Of a stretch of 64,000 nucleotides of DNA, positions 17,901-26,243 are shown one piece after another; position 1 is the first letter of the stretch; each line of letters begins with the position of its first letter. The stretch covers positions 5,766,001 to 5,830,000 of the forward strand of contig NZ_CP108067.1 in assembly GCF_036178145.1 (NCBI RefSeq), read 5' to 3'. Below the pieces are notes generated by a model. The model saw only the letters and a list, made by a program, of their open reading frames with translations. It made no database searches and was not told where the DNA came from. Both the position numbers and the translations under genes were made by a program. Source of the DNA: Streptomyces sp. NBC_00273. GTDB taxonomy: Bacteria; Actinomycetota; Actinomycetes; Streptomycetales; Streptomycetaceae.

Positions 17901-18626
17901 TCAGCGCCTGAGCTTGTAGCCGAAGCCGCGGACCGTCTCGATCCGCTCCCGGCCCAGTTTCTTGCGCAGCCGCTGCACGGCCAGGTCCACGACGCGGCTG
18001 TCGCCGTCCCAGCCGTACTCCCAGACGTTGCGCAGCAGGGTGTGCCGGTCCAGCACGATGCCCGGGTGGGCGGCGAACTCCAGCAGCAGCTTCAGCTCGG
18101 TGGGGGTGAGCGCCACGGGTGTTCCGGAGCGGAACACCTCCATCCCGCCGGTGTCGACGGTCAGGTCGCCGAAGGTCAGTACGTCCTCCTGGCCGGTGGC
18201 GGGCTCGCCGCCCGGGGCGGGCGCGTAGGCCGCCCTCCGCAGCAGCGAGCGGATGCGCGCCACGAGGACGTACGTGTCCACGGGCTTGACCACGTAGTCG
18301 TCGGCCCCGGCCTCCAGCCCGGCGACGACATCGAGGCCGTCGCCGCGGGCGGACATCATCAGCACGGGCACCAGGCTGGTCTCGCGGACCCGGCGGCACA
18401 GTCCGATGCCGTCGAGGCCGGGCAGCATCACGTCCAGGATCAGCAGGTCGAAGCCGTCGTCGTCGCGGAAGGACTCCAGCCCGGTCAGTCCGTCGGCCGC
18501 GGCCGTGACCCGGTAGCCGTAGCGTTCGAGGGCGACGGTGAAGGACCGGCGCATCAGCTCGTCGTCCTCGACCAGCAGCACGCGGACCGGAGGCGGAGAT
18601 TCCGGCACCGGGGCGGGTGAGGGCAC
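17901..18626 (-). CDS. OmpR-family response regulator
   Basis: The product is 241 residues. The receiver domain has the acidic pair Asp21-Asp22, the phosphorylated Asp65 in LLILDVMLPG and the Lys in YVVKPVD. The C-terminal winged helix (about 145-240) ends with the usual TVRGFGYKL signature. GTG 18626 has AGGAG 8 bases upstream; longer readings add sequence that is not typical of the family. It is the first gene of the four-gene minus-strand operon (regulator, kinase, ATPase, permease) and probably controls it and perhaps itself. Confidence 0.93.
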   Translation of the reverse strand: MPSPAPVPESPPPVRVLLVEDDELMRRSFTVALERYGYRVTAAADGLTGLESFRDDDGFDLLILDVMLPGLDGIGLCRRVRETSLVPVLMMSARGDGLDVVAGLEAGADDYVVKPVDTYVLVARIRSLLRRAAYAPAPGGEPATGQEDVLTFGDLTVDTGGMEVFRSGTPVALTPTELKLLLEFAAHPGIVLDRHTLLRNVWEYGWDGDSRVVDLAVQRLRKKLGRERIETVRGFGYKLRR

Positions 18627-18749
18627 GGGCGGGACTCCTGTTCGTACGGGCCGGGCGAAACGCCGCTCCGGCGCGAAGCCACACGCCGCCGACGACCCGG
18701 AAGGAACGATACGGGAGGCACCGGACGCGGCGACCGCCGTCGGGGCCGG

Positions 18750-18777
18750 GCGCTCGATCCGATCGGTGGTCGAGCGC
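18750..18777. promoter_or_regulatory. Inverted repeat upstream of the response regulator
   Basis: Arms GCGCTCGA (18750-18757) and TCGAGCGC (18770-18777) are separated by 12 bases. It lies 124 bases before the regulator start, in the 315-base gap between the regulator and the divergent KAS III gene. The position suits a binding site for the regulator or another factor. The remainder of the gap shows no gene. Confidence 0.35.
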
Positions 18778-18881
18778 TCACCGATACACGGTGGATACAA
18801 AAGGCCGGAATCGGCTTGATCTACGGGTGGCGCTGGCGGAAAACGGCCTGTACGAGGGGGCGCCCCGGCCGGGCCGCTACA

Positions 18882-18899
18882 TAGTCTGACCATCGGTCA
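18882..18899 (+). promoter_or_regulatory. Promoter -10 with overlapping TetR-like operator, before KAS III gene
   Basis: TAGTCT (18882-18887) is a plausible -10 box. The palindrome TGACC-ATC-GGTCA (18887-18899) directly overlaps its end, 43 bases before the ATG. TGACC/GGTCA half-sites are common in TetR-family operators. A repressor bound here would block RNA polymerase. No TetR gene adjoins; the nearest is at 22315. Confidence 0.45.
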
Positions 18900-18941
18900 A
18901 TCAGGATCCGCAGCGGGGTCCACGGAGCGAGGAGAACACTG

Positions 18942-19880
18942 ATGGTCGGGTCGCGCGTCCTGTCCTTCGGGCACTATCAGCCGCCAAGGGTCTTGACCAA
19001 TGCCGATCTCGAGCAAATGGTCGACACCGACGACGAGTGGATCCAGAGCCGCGTCGGGATCAGGACGCGCCGCGTGGCGGCCGAGGACGAGTCCGTTGCG
19101 GACATGGCCACGAAGGCCGCCGAGCACGCCCTGGCCAACGCCGGACTCTCCGGTGCCGACATCGACTTCGTCATCGTGGCCACCTGCACGGCGCTCGACC
19201 GCTCGCCCAACACGGCGGCGCGGGTGGCCGCCGCGGTCGGCGCGCAGGCTCCCGCGGCCATCGACGTGAACACGGCCTGCTCCGGATTCCCGCACGCCAT
19301 GGCGCTGGCCGACCAGAGCATACGGACGGGTTCCGCCACGAAGGCACTGGTCATAGGCGTGGAGAAGCTCACCGACTTCGTCGACTGGACCGACCGCACC
19401 ACCTGCGTGCTCGTCGGCGACGGCGCGGGTGCGGCCGTCGTCGTGGCCTCCGAGGAGCCGGAGATCGGTCCCGTCGTGTGGGGGTCCGTACCCGAGATGG
19501 GCCGGGCCGTGCGCATCGAGGCGCCGTCCAACACCTTCGCCCAGGAGGGGCAGTCGGTCTACCGCTGGGCCACCACGGCGCTCCCGGAGGTCGCCCTCCA
19601 GGTCTGCGAGCGGGCGGGCGTGAAGCCCGAGGAGTTGGGCGGCGTCGTCCTGCACCAGGCCAACCTGCGGATCATCGAGCCCCTGGCGCGCAAGATCGGT
19701 GCGGTCAACGCCGTCATCGCCAAGGACGTCGTCGAGTCGGGCAACACCTCGGCCGCGAGCATCCCGTTGGCGCTGTCCAAGCTCATCGAGCGGGGTGAGG
19801 TCGAGAAGGGATCGCCCGTGCTGCTCTTCGCGTTCGGCGGGGGCCTGTCCTACGCCGGCCAGATCATCAACTGCCCGTGA
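18942..19880 (+). CDS. 3-oxoacyl-ACP synthase III (KAS III, FabH-like)
   Basis: This enzyme condenses an acyl-CoA primer with malonyl-ACP, or catalyses a related ester or amide transfer in secondary metabolism. The product is 312 residues, the normal length. The catalytic triad is visible: Cys113 in NTACSGF, His238 in VVLHQANLR and Asn268 in SGNTSAASIP. The GGG loop is near the C-terminus (FGGGLSYAG). The ATG has GGAGCGAGG about 10 bases upstream. No fabD, acpP or fabF follows, so this is not the housekeeping fatty-acid cluster; the partner overlapping by four bases is a type II thioesterase. Confidence 0.9.
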   Translation: MVGSRVLSFGHYQPPRVLTNADLEQMVDTDDEWIQSRVGIRTRRVAAEDESVADMATKAAEHALANAGLSGADIDFVIVATCTALDRSPNTAARVAAAVGAQAPAAIDVNTACSGFPHAMALADQSIRTGSATKALVIGVEKLTDFVDWTDRTTCVLVGDGAGAAVVVASEEPEIGPVVWGSVPEMGRAVRIEAPSNTFAQEGQSVYRWATTALPEVALQVCERAGVKPEELGGVVLHQANLRIIEPLARKIGAVNAVIAKDVVESGNTSAASIPLALSKLIERGEVEKGSPVLLFAFGGGLSYAGQIINCP

Positions 19881-20653
19881 CCGGCCCGGAGGGATCGACG
19901 ACGATGACGTCCTCGCGCGTGACGTGGTGGCCGCTGTTGCGGCTGCGGGAGGCGGTGACCGCGCCCCGGGCGCGGCTGCTGGTGTTCCCGCATTCCGGGG
20001 CCGGCCCCAACACCCTGTTCCCCTTGGTCGAGCCGCTGCCGGACCACGTGGAAGTGCTCGGGCTCTCGCTGCCCGGGCGGGAGCGCCGGTTCGGCGAGCC
20101 GCCCGGCTGCCGGCTCGACCAGGTCCTGGACTCCGTCTCCGACGAGGTGCTCGGCCGTGACCCGTTGCCCACGGTGGTCTTCGGGCACAGCCTCGGCGCG
20201 CTCCTGGCCGCCCGCGCCGCGCGCCTGCTCGGCCCGCACTGCCGGGCGGCCGTCGTCAGCGGGCAGGTCCCCGGCCGGACCCCGCGCCGGGCCCACGCCG
20301 CCGCCACCGAGGAGGACGCCGTCCGGCTGCTGCGGGACGGCGGCGGCACCCCGGAGTGGGTGCTGCACGATCCGGACATGCTGGCGCACGTGACGCGCGT
20401 GCTGCGGGCGGACATCGAACTCAGTCGGGAGGCCGCGTCGGGGTTCGAAGACGTACGGCTCGACGTGCCCCTGCACGTGCTGGGCGGCACGGCGGACCCG
20501 CTGATCCCGCACGAGCCGCTGGACGACTGGGCCGCCCACACGACCGGAGCGTGCCAGGTGCTCCGGTTCGACGGCGCCCACTTCTTCCTGCTGGCCGACG
20601 AGCACCGCCCCACGGTCGTGGACGTGCTGCGCCGGGCACTCGCAGAAGGCTGA
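19877..20653 (+). CDS. Type II thioesterase
   Basis: This alpha/beta hydrolase removes wrong or stalled acyl groups from carrier proteins of polyketide or peptide synthases. The product is 258 residues. The nucleophile Ser105 lies in the GHSLGA motif, with Asp207 (GTADPLIP) and His235 (DGAHFFL) completing the triad, and the FPHSGAG motif (about 36-42) is typical of the family. Its GTG start overlaps the KAS III stop as GTGA, so translation is coupled. Together with the KAS III and the phosphopantetheinyl transferase at 7778 it hints at a carrier-protein pathway whose main synthase lies outside this window. Confidence 0.9.
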   Translation: MTGPEGSTTMTSSRVTWWPLLRLREAVTAPRARLLVFPHSGAGPNTLFPLVEPLPDHVEVLGLSLPGRERRFGEPPGCRLDQVLDSVSDEVLGRDPLPTVVFGHSLGALLAARAARLLGPHCRAAVVSGQVPGRTPRRAHAAATEEDAVRLLRDGGGTPEWVLHDPDMLAHVTRVLRADIELSREAASGFEDVRLDVPLHVLGGTADPLIPHEPLDDWAAHTTGACQVLRFDGAHFFLLADEHRPTVVDVLRRALAEG

Positions 20654-20697
20654 CGCGGCGCGCCGAAGGGCCGGAGGGGTCGGAGGGCCGGAGGGCC

Positions 20698-20720
20698 GGA
20701 GTCACGTGGCGCGTGACTCC
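20698..20720. terminator. Bidirectional terminator hairpin
   Basis: A 9-bp perfect stem GGAGTCACG / CGTGACTCC with loop TGGCG lies between the convergent thioesterase and metalloprotease genes. It is followed by a run of short GC repeats (GGCCCC x4 around 20735-20760). Confidence 0.6.
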
Positions 20721-20767
20721 GCCCCGGGGCGGGTCCGGCCCCGGCCCCGGCCCCGGCCCGCGCGAGG

Positions 20768-22045
20768 TCACGGCCGGATGATGCGGACCTGGTAGCTGCC
20801 GTTGCGCAGTTCACCCACCACGGACACGCTGATGCCCGCCTTCTCGTCGGTGAAGGTCTCGCCCGGCCGGAACGGCGCGTCCGAGAGTTCCGCGTGCACG
20901 TTGGGCCGCCGGGTGCAGCCGCCGCTCGTGCTGGCACTGTCCGACACGGTGATCGGGCCGTGCCCGGTGTCCACGTCGGAGTCCACCTTGTAGATGAGGA
21001 CGCCCGGCTTGCAGACGGCCTCGTCGTTCCCGGCCAGCGTCCGCACCTCCACCGCGTACCCGGAGCTCTCCGACAGCGGGACGAAGGCCAGCTTGGTGCC
21101 GCCCCGTATCCCCAGCGGGGACAGGGTGTGGTCGCTGGTGCCCGATTTGGCCGCGCAGCTGATCTGCTTGCTGTCCAGCCAGCCCAGTTTCCACTTGTGC
21201 CAGCCCATCAGGTCGTTGTTGGCACCCCAGTCCTCGCTCATGATGTCCCAGTGCCCGACCGTGTTCCCGCCGTCCGAGGTGTACAGGTCGGGCAGCCCGA
21301 AGACGTGCCCGTTCTCGTGCGGGAGCACCCGGTAGCCGGTCTCCTGGTAGGTGCCGGAGCCGTCGTCCTGCCGGCTGTAGACGAAGGACGTGTTGGCCAG
21401 CGGCACCCCGTCGGCGACCGGAGCCTCGCCGTTGCCCGAGAAGGTCACCGACAGGACGGTGTCCAGGGCGGACGGCCCGGCGTTCGGCGTGACCAGGACG
21501 TTGATCAGGTCGTACCGGGCGAAGTCCACCTCGGGGTCGGCGGCCTTCGCTATGTGCTCGACGAGCTGCCGGTAGCCCGGCTCGTACGCGGACCCGCGCT
21601 CGATCCCGTACGCCGCGAAGGGCATCGGCATCCGCAACCAGCCCTTTATCGGCGCCTCGGCCCGGTAGACCAGCCGGCCGTAGGAACTCGTGCGGAACCA
21701 TTCGGCCGTCTGGGGGAAGAACTCCGCCATCCGGTCCGCCGCCGTGCCCTCGCCCTTGGCATCAGGGAAGTCGATCATCAGGTTCAGGGCCCTGATCTCG
21801 CCGGTCGAGCGCGAGTAGCCGGGCGGAGTCGGCATGCCCTCGGACATCTGCACACCCATGGTGCCCGCGATCCGGCAGGGCGCGAGAGCCGATTCGACGG
21901 TCGTGGCCACCGCTCCGGCCGCCGAGTTGCCACGGCTGGATATGCCCGTGCTGGCCGTCGCCGTGACGCCGAGGGCCAGCGCGGTCAGGCCGATGTACGC
22001 GCTGGTGCGGCGTGGTCTGCGTATCCGGTGGCGGGTCTGCGACAT
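20768..22045 (-). CDS. Secreted M6-family metalloprotease (immune-inhibitor A-like)
   Basis: The product is 425 residues. A twin-Arg-like start (RRPRRTSAYIGLTALALG) and Ala-rich region form the signal peptide. The zinc site is HENGHVFGLPD (His243, Glu244, His247, Asp253), the HExxHxxGxxD pattern of M6 peptidases, and a DIMSEDW segment follows as the Met-turn. ATG 22045 has GAAGG 8 bases upstream; the longer reading from 22105 has no ribosome site and would place charged residues before the signal. M6 enzymes digest extracellular protein. The C-terminal 100 residues form a beta-rich addition. Confidence 0.88.
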   Translation of the reverse strand: MSQTRHRIRRPRRTSAYIGLTALALGVTATASTGISSRGNSAAGAVATTVESALAPCRIAGTMGVQMSEGMPTPPGYSRSTGEIRALNLMIDFPDAKGEGTAADRMAEFFPQTAEWFRTSSYGRLVYRAEAPIKGWLRMPMPFAAYGIERGSAYEPGYRQLVEHIAKAADPEVDFARYDLINVLVTPNAGPSALDTVLSVTFSGNGEAPVADGVPLANTSFVYSRQDDGSGTYQETGYRVLPHENGHVFGLPDLYTSDGGNTVGHWDIMSEDWGANNDLMGWHKWKLGWLDSKQISCAAKSGTSDHTLSPLGIRGGTKLAFVPLSESSGYAVEVRTLAGNDEAVCKPGVLIYKVDSDVDTGHGPITVSDSASTSGGCTRRPNVHAELSDAPFRPGETFTDEKAGISVSVVGELRNGSYQVRIIRP

Positions 22046-22193
22046 GGAGATCGCCTTCGGGTCCGCGGCAGCCGGCCCTGCCCGGTCTGCGCTCTGTTCG
22101 ATCACCCTCCGCCGGGCGCGGCGCGCCCGCGCGTCGGGAGAGGCCGAACGTGGACACGCCCGTGAGCCAGGTCACACGGAGGAGTGAAATAAC

Positions 22194-22249
22194 CGGGGAC
22201 CCGTTCCCCGTTTGTACGGGAGTCCCGCTAAGCGGGGAGCTGCTCCCCG
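22194..22249. promoter_or_regulatory. Two identical-pattern 17-bp palindromes
   Basis: CGGGGA-N5-TCCCCG occurs at 22194-22210 and 22233-22249, centres 39 bases apart, each followed by TTTG. They lie in the 269-base divergent gap between the metalloprotease and the TetR gene. The shared pattern suggests paired binding of a dimeric regulator, possibly the TetR product itself. Confidence 0.55.
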
Positions 22250-22314
22250 TTTGGGCGGGGCGGCCCTGCAGTCCGCACCACGAGCACGCGAGTCCGCGCC
22301 AGAAAGGCCTCGGA

Positions 22315-23025
22315 ATGAAGAGCTCCACCAGTACCGCCCCGGCGGCCCGGCCCACCCCGGACCCGGCGCGGGAGCAGGCGCAGGCGCAGGTGTCCGCGGC
22401 CGGCGCCCCGCGGCCGCGCGCCGACGCCGTCCGCAACCGCGAGCGGATCCTGACGGCGGCCCGCGAGCTCTTCGTCGAATCCGGCTCCACGGCCCCCTTC
22501 GACGAGGTGGCCCGCCGGGCCGGCATCGGCAATGCCACGCTCTACCGGCATTTCCCCGACCGCCCCACCCTCGTCCACCACGTCGTCCTCTTCACGATGG
22601 GCCGGGTGACGGCCTCGGCCGAGGCCTCCCTCGCCGAGGAGCCCGACGCCTTCGCCGCCCTGTGCCGCTTCACGCACGCCGCCGCGGACGAGCGGATCGG
22701 CGCCCTGTGCCCGATGCTCGCCGACGGCTTCGACGGTGAACACCCCGAACTCCTGGCGGCGCGCGCCGCGTTGGGGGAGGCCGTGGTCACCCTGCTGGCC
22801 GCGGGCCAGGACGCCGGACTGGTCCGCACGGACATCGGCGTCGGCGACTTGATGGTCGCGCTGTCCCAGCTCAGCCGCCCCCTCCCGGGCGTCGCGTGCC
22901 TCGACACCGACCGCTTCGCCCACCGCCACCTCCAGCTCTTCCTCGACGGGTTGCGGGCCCCGGCCCGCTCCGAACTCCCGGGCTCGGCAACGACTTTGGA
23001 CGACCTGCGGCAGAAAACCATGTGA
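22315..23025 (+). CDS. TetR-family transcriptional regulator
   Basis: The product is 236 residues. A 40-residue Pro/Ala/Gln-rich lead is followed by the TetR DNA-binding helix-turn-helix (about 45-90, RILTAARELFVESG...GIGNATLYRHFPDRPTL). The C-terminal part is the usual effector-binding bundle. ATG 22315 has AAAGG about 7 bases upstream; the frame extends upstream from 22012 but has no ribosome site there. The MFS exporter starts 62 bases later in the same direction, the common repressor/efflux arrangement. Confidence 0.9.
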   Translation: MKSSTSTAPAARPTPDPAREQAQAQVSAAGAPRPRADAVRNRERILTAARELFVESGSTAPFDEVARRAGIGNATLYRHFPDRPTLVHHVVLFTMGRVTASAEASLAEEPDAFAALCRFTHAAADERIGALCPMLADGFDGEHPELLAARAALGEAVVTLLAAGQDAGLVRTDIGVGDLMVALSQLSRPLPGVACLDTDRFAHRHLQLFLDGLRAPARSELPGSATTLDDLRQKTM

Positions 23026-23087
23026 CGCGCACAAAGCTATAGAACTAGTCTTTTTCAGTCATTCCGCACAGTGAAGTGGGTACCCTC

Positions 23088-24620
23088 ATGTCAAAAACAG
23101 CCGCGAGCCTCGCGCCGGCTGCCGATCCCAGTCGCTGGAAGGCACTCGTCTTCATAGCCCTGGCCCAGCTGATGGTCGTCCTCGACGCGACCATCGTGAA
23201 CATCGCCCTCCCCTCCGCCCAGACCGACCTCGGCATCTCGGACGGCAACCGCCAGTGGGTCATCACCGCGTACGCGCTGGCCTTCGGCGGACTGCTGCTC
23301 TTCGGCGGTCGCATCGCCGACAAGTGGGGCCGTAAGAACGCCTTCGTCGTCGGCCTCATCGGCTTCGCCCTGGCCTCCGCGCTCGGCGGCGCCGCCAACG
23401 GCGAGGCCATGATGCTCGGCGCCCGCGCCCTCCAGGGTGCCTTCGGCGCGCTGCTCGCACCGGCGGCCCTGTCGCTGCTCGCCGTCATGTTCACCGACGC
23501 CAAGGAGCGCGCCAAGGCCTTCGGCATCTACGGAGCCATCGCGGGCGGCGGCGGCGCCGTCGGCCTGATCCTCGGCGGCTTCCTGACCGAGTACCTCAAC
23601 TGGCGCTGGACCTTCTTCGTCAACATCCCCTTCGCGATCGTCGCGGCCTTGGGTGCCTGGATGGTCATCCGCGAGCCCGCCGGTTCCCGCAACCGCGCGC
23701 CGCTCGACATCCCGGGCGTGATCCTGTCCACCACCGGTCTCGTCGCCCTCGTGTACGGCTTCACCCGCGCCGAGTCCGCCGGCTGGTCGAACGCCGTCAC
23801 GGTCGCCATGTTCGTCGCCTCGGCGCTGCTGCTGTCCGCCTTCGTCCTCGTCGAGTCCAAGGTGAAGTCCCCGCTGCTGCCGCTGCGCGTCCTGCTGGAG
23901 CGCAACCGCGGCGGTGTCTACCTCTCGCTCGGCCTCGCCGTCATCTCGATGTTCGGCCTGTTCCTCTTCCTCACCTACTACCTGCAGGTCGTGAAGGGCT
24001 TCTCGCCCGTCAAGACCGGCTTCGCCTTCCTGCCGATGATCGCGGGCATGATCACGGGCTCCACCCAGATCGGCGCCCGCCTGATGACCCGCGTCCCGCC
24101 GCGCCTGCTGATGGGCCCCGGCTTCCTGGTCGCCGGCCTCGGCATGCTGCTGCTGACCCAGCTGGAGGTCGGGTCCTCGTACCCGGCGCTCATCCTGCCG
24201 GCGCAGCTGCTGCTCGGCCTCGGCATGGGTACGGCGTTCATGCCGGCGATGTCCCTGGCCACGCACGGGGTGAACCCGGCCGACGCCGGTGTCGCCTCCG
24301 CCATGGTCAACACCTCGCAGCAGGTCGGCGGCGCCATCGGCACCGCGCTGCTGAACACCATCGCCGCCTCGGCGACCACCGCCTACCTGACCGACCACGC
24401 GGCCGAGGCCGCAGCGGGCGGCCCGGCGGGACAGCTGATCCAGGCGCAGGCCATGGTCGAGGGCTACTCCTCCGCCATCTGGTGGGCGGTCGGCATCCTG
24501 GTCGCCAGCTCGGTCATCGCGCTGACGCTGATCAACACCGGCCGTCCGGGCGTAGGCGGCCCGGTGGCCTCCGATTCCGGCGAGGACGCCGAGCTCAAGG
24601 TGCCGGTGATCGCCCACTGA
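23088..24620 (+). CDS. DHA2-family MFS drug transporter
   Basis: The product is 510 residues with about 14 hydrophobic helices. Family signatures are LDATIVNIALP (helix 1), GGRIADKWGRK (motif A) and a proline/glycine-rich motif in helix 5 (GIYGAIAGGGGAVGLILGG). DHA2 proteins export drugs or metabolites with protons. ATG 23088 has GTGGG 8 bases upstream. A near-palindrome around ACTAGT (23041-23051) in the short upstream gap could be the operator of the adjacent TetR. The substrate cannot be read from sequence. Confidence 0.92.
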   Translation: MSKTAASLAPAADPSRWKALVFIALAQLMVVLDATIVNIALPSAQTDLGISDGNRQWVITAYALAFGGLLLFGGRIADKWGRKNAFVVGLIGFALASALGGAANGEAMMLGARALQGAFGALLAPAALSLLAVMFTDAKERAKAFGIYGAIAGGGGAVGLILGGFLTEYLNWRWTFFVNIPFAIVAALGAWMVIREPAGSRNRAPLDIPGVILSTTGLVALVYGFTRAESAGWSNAVTVAMFVASALLLSAFVLVESKVKSPLLPLRVLLERNRGGVYLSLGLAVISMFGLFLFLTYYLQVVKGFSPVKTGFAFLPMIAGMITGSTQIGARLMTRVPPRLLMGPGFLVAGLGMLLLTQLEVGSSYPALILPAQLLLGLGMGTAFMPAMSLATHGVNPADAGVASAMVNTSQQVGGAIGTALLNTIAASATTAYLTDHAAEAAAGGPAGQLIQAQAMVEGYSSAIWWAVGILVASSVIALTLINTGRPGVGGPVASDSGEDAELKVPVIAH

Positions 24621-24653
24621 TCAGGGCCGAGGGCCTCCCGGAATGACTGACGA

Positions 24654-24683
24654 CCCGTCTCGTTCAAATTTGAACGAGACGGG
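24654..24683. promoter_or_regulatory. Perfect 30-bp palindrome, MarR-like operator
   Basis: Two 15-base arms (24654-24668 and 24669-24683) meet at TTCAAATTTGAA with no spacer. It lies 45 bases before the dioxygenase start and 33 bases after the MFS stop. The TTCAAATTTGAA core resembles MarR-family operators, often found before aromatic-ring enzymes. It might also act as a terminator for the MFS gene. Confidence 0.6.
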
Positions 24684-24728
24684 GTTAGTCTGTTTCCGTA
24701 CGCGTTTCAACCACTGAGGAGCGCCCCC

Positions 24729-25499
24729 GTGACCCGCATACCGGCCCTGTACCTGAGCCACGGCGCACCCCCGCTGGCCGACGACCCGGTTTGGCCGGGC
24801 GAGCTCGCCGCCTGGTCCGCCGGTCTGCCGCGCCCCCGCGCGATCCTGATGGTCTCCGCCCACTGGGAGGAGGCCCCGCTCGCCCTCGGCGCCACCGAGC
24901 GCGTCCCGCTCGTGTACGACTTCTGGGGCTTCCCGGAGCACTACTACCGGGTCCGCTACGACGCACCCGGCGCCCCGGAGCTGGCCGCCTCGGTCCGCAA
25001 GCTGCTGCGCGCCCCCGGTACCCCCGTCCAGGACATCCCCGACCGCGGCCTGGACCACGGCGCGTACGTCCCCCTGGTGGAGATGTACCCGGAGGCCGAC
25101 ATCCCGGTCCTCCAGATCTCCCTGCCCACGCTGGACCCGGCCGGCCTGATGGACATCGGCCGCAAGCTCGCCCCGCTGCGCGACGAGGGCGTGCTGATCG
25201 TGGGCAGCGGCTTCTTCACCCACAACCTGGCGGCGCTGCGCCACACGGGCCCGGGCGTCCCCGGCTGGTCGGCGGAGTTCGACGCGTGGGGCGCCGAGGC
25301 CCTGGCCGCGTCCGACGTGGACGCCCTGCTGGACTTCGAGCACAAGTCCCCGGCGGGCCGCCTCGCCCACCCCCGCACGGAGCACTTCGCCCCGCTCTTC
25401 GTCACCCTCGGCGCGGCCGAATCCGACCTGGCCTCGGCGCGCACCCCGGTGGACGGCTTCTGGATGGGCCTCTCGAAGCGCTCCCTCCAGTTCGGCTAG
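24729..25499 (+). CDS. DODA-type extradiol ring-cleaving dioxygenase (LigB class)
   Basis: This family opens catechol-type rings next to the hydroxyls with a metal centre; some members act on DOPA. The product is 256 residues, the usual length. Candidate metal and catalytic His residues are His11 (LSHGAPP), His45 (SAHWE), His110 (GLDHGAYVP) and His165 (GFFTHNL), in the family pattern. The palindrome 45 bases upstream suggests that it is regulated by an aromatic effector. Its stop codon overlaps the stop of the oppositely directed Uma2 gene (shared CTAG). Confidence 0.88.
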   Translation: MTRIPALYLSHGAPPLADDPVWPGELAAWSAGLPRPRAILMVSAHWEEAPLALGATERVPLVYDFWGFPEHYYRVRYDAPGAPELAASVRKLLRAPGTPVQDIPDRGLDHGAYVPLVEMYPEADIPVLQISLPTLDPAGLMDIGRKLAPLRDEGVLIVGSGFFTHNLAALRHTGPGVPGWSAEFDAWGAEALAASDVDALLDFEHKSPAGRLAHPRTEHFAPLFVTLGAAESDLASARTPVDGFWMGLSKRSLQFG

Positions 25500-26140
25500 G
25501 ACCTGCGCAACGTGCCGGTGATCGCTTCGGTGATCACGAACCCCTTGGCCGGTCCTTCGGGAACGGTCACTGTCGAGCCGTACGGCATCCGCACTTCGGA
25601 TTCGTACCGTGCGCGGTCGGGCGCGGGCTCCGACAGCACTCTGACGCTGCCCTGGCCGTCGTAGTCGTCGATGATCAGGTACACGGGGATCCCGGCCCTG
25701 GCGTACGCGCGCCGTTTGCGGTCGCGGTCCCGGTCGAGGCTGTCCTTGCCGGGTGACACCACCTCGGCGATCAGTTCCACCCCGCCTGCGTCGATCCCGA
25801 GGCCGTCCTCGGTGACGTGTTCTTCGGCGTCCTTCAGGGAGATGAACACGTCCGGGATCCATACCTTGCGTCGGTGGATGACGTTCATGTCCTGGTAGGC
25901 GGTGAAGTCGCTGTCGTCCAGGAACAGGCCGAGGGCATGGCGCAGCCGGTTCACGATCCGGCCGTGTGAGTAGTGCCCCGTGGGAGACACCTCGATGAAC
26001 TCCTCGATGATCTCGGCGCGGTAGCCCTCGGGGAGTTCCATGGCCTTCCACGCCTGCCACAGGACCTCGTCCAGCTCCGACGGGGAAGTCGCGACCTTCG
26101 GCATTACGGCCTCCAGCGCCTCGTGGGCGAGAGCGGTCAT
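25496..26140 (-). CDS. Uma2-family putative nuclease (DUF820)
   Basis: The product is 214 residues. Uma2 proteins have a PD-(D/E)xK-type nuclease fold, and their role is poorly known. The DVFISLKD and ELIAEVVSPGKDSLDRDRDRKRRAYARAGIP blocks (about 105-150) are the family core, with the final Lys-rich helix. ATG 26140 has GGAGG 8 bases upstream; the longer frame is an artefact. Streptomyces genomes carry many such genes, often single. Confidence 0.85.
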   Translation of the reverse strand: MTALAHEALEAVMPKVATSPSELDEVLWQAWKAMELPEGYRAEIIEEFIEVSPTGHYSHGRIVNRLRHALGLFLDDSDFTAYQDMNVIHRRKVWIPDVFISLKDAEEHVTEDGLGIDAGGVELIAEVVSPGKDSLDRDRDRKRRAYARAGIPVYLIIDDYDGQGSVRVLSEPAPDRARYESEVRMPYGSTVTVPEGPAKGFVITEAITGTLRRS

Positions 26141-26243
26141 GTGCAGCACCTCCTCAGAGTGTGGGCGTCGCTGGCAGGGCTGCACAAGCGACTCTCCGAC
26201 GCTAGGGACGCGGGGGCGCATGCCGCAGGGATATGCCGGCCGC

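Noticed and set aside
25496..26140. Uma2 protein as part of a defence island
   Set aside because: Streptomyces has many lone Uma2 genes and no defence genes adjoin.
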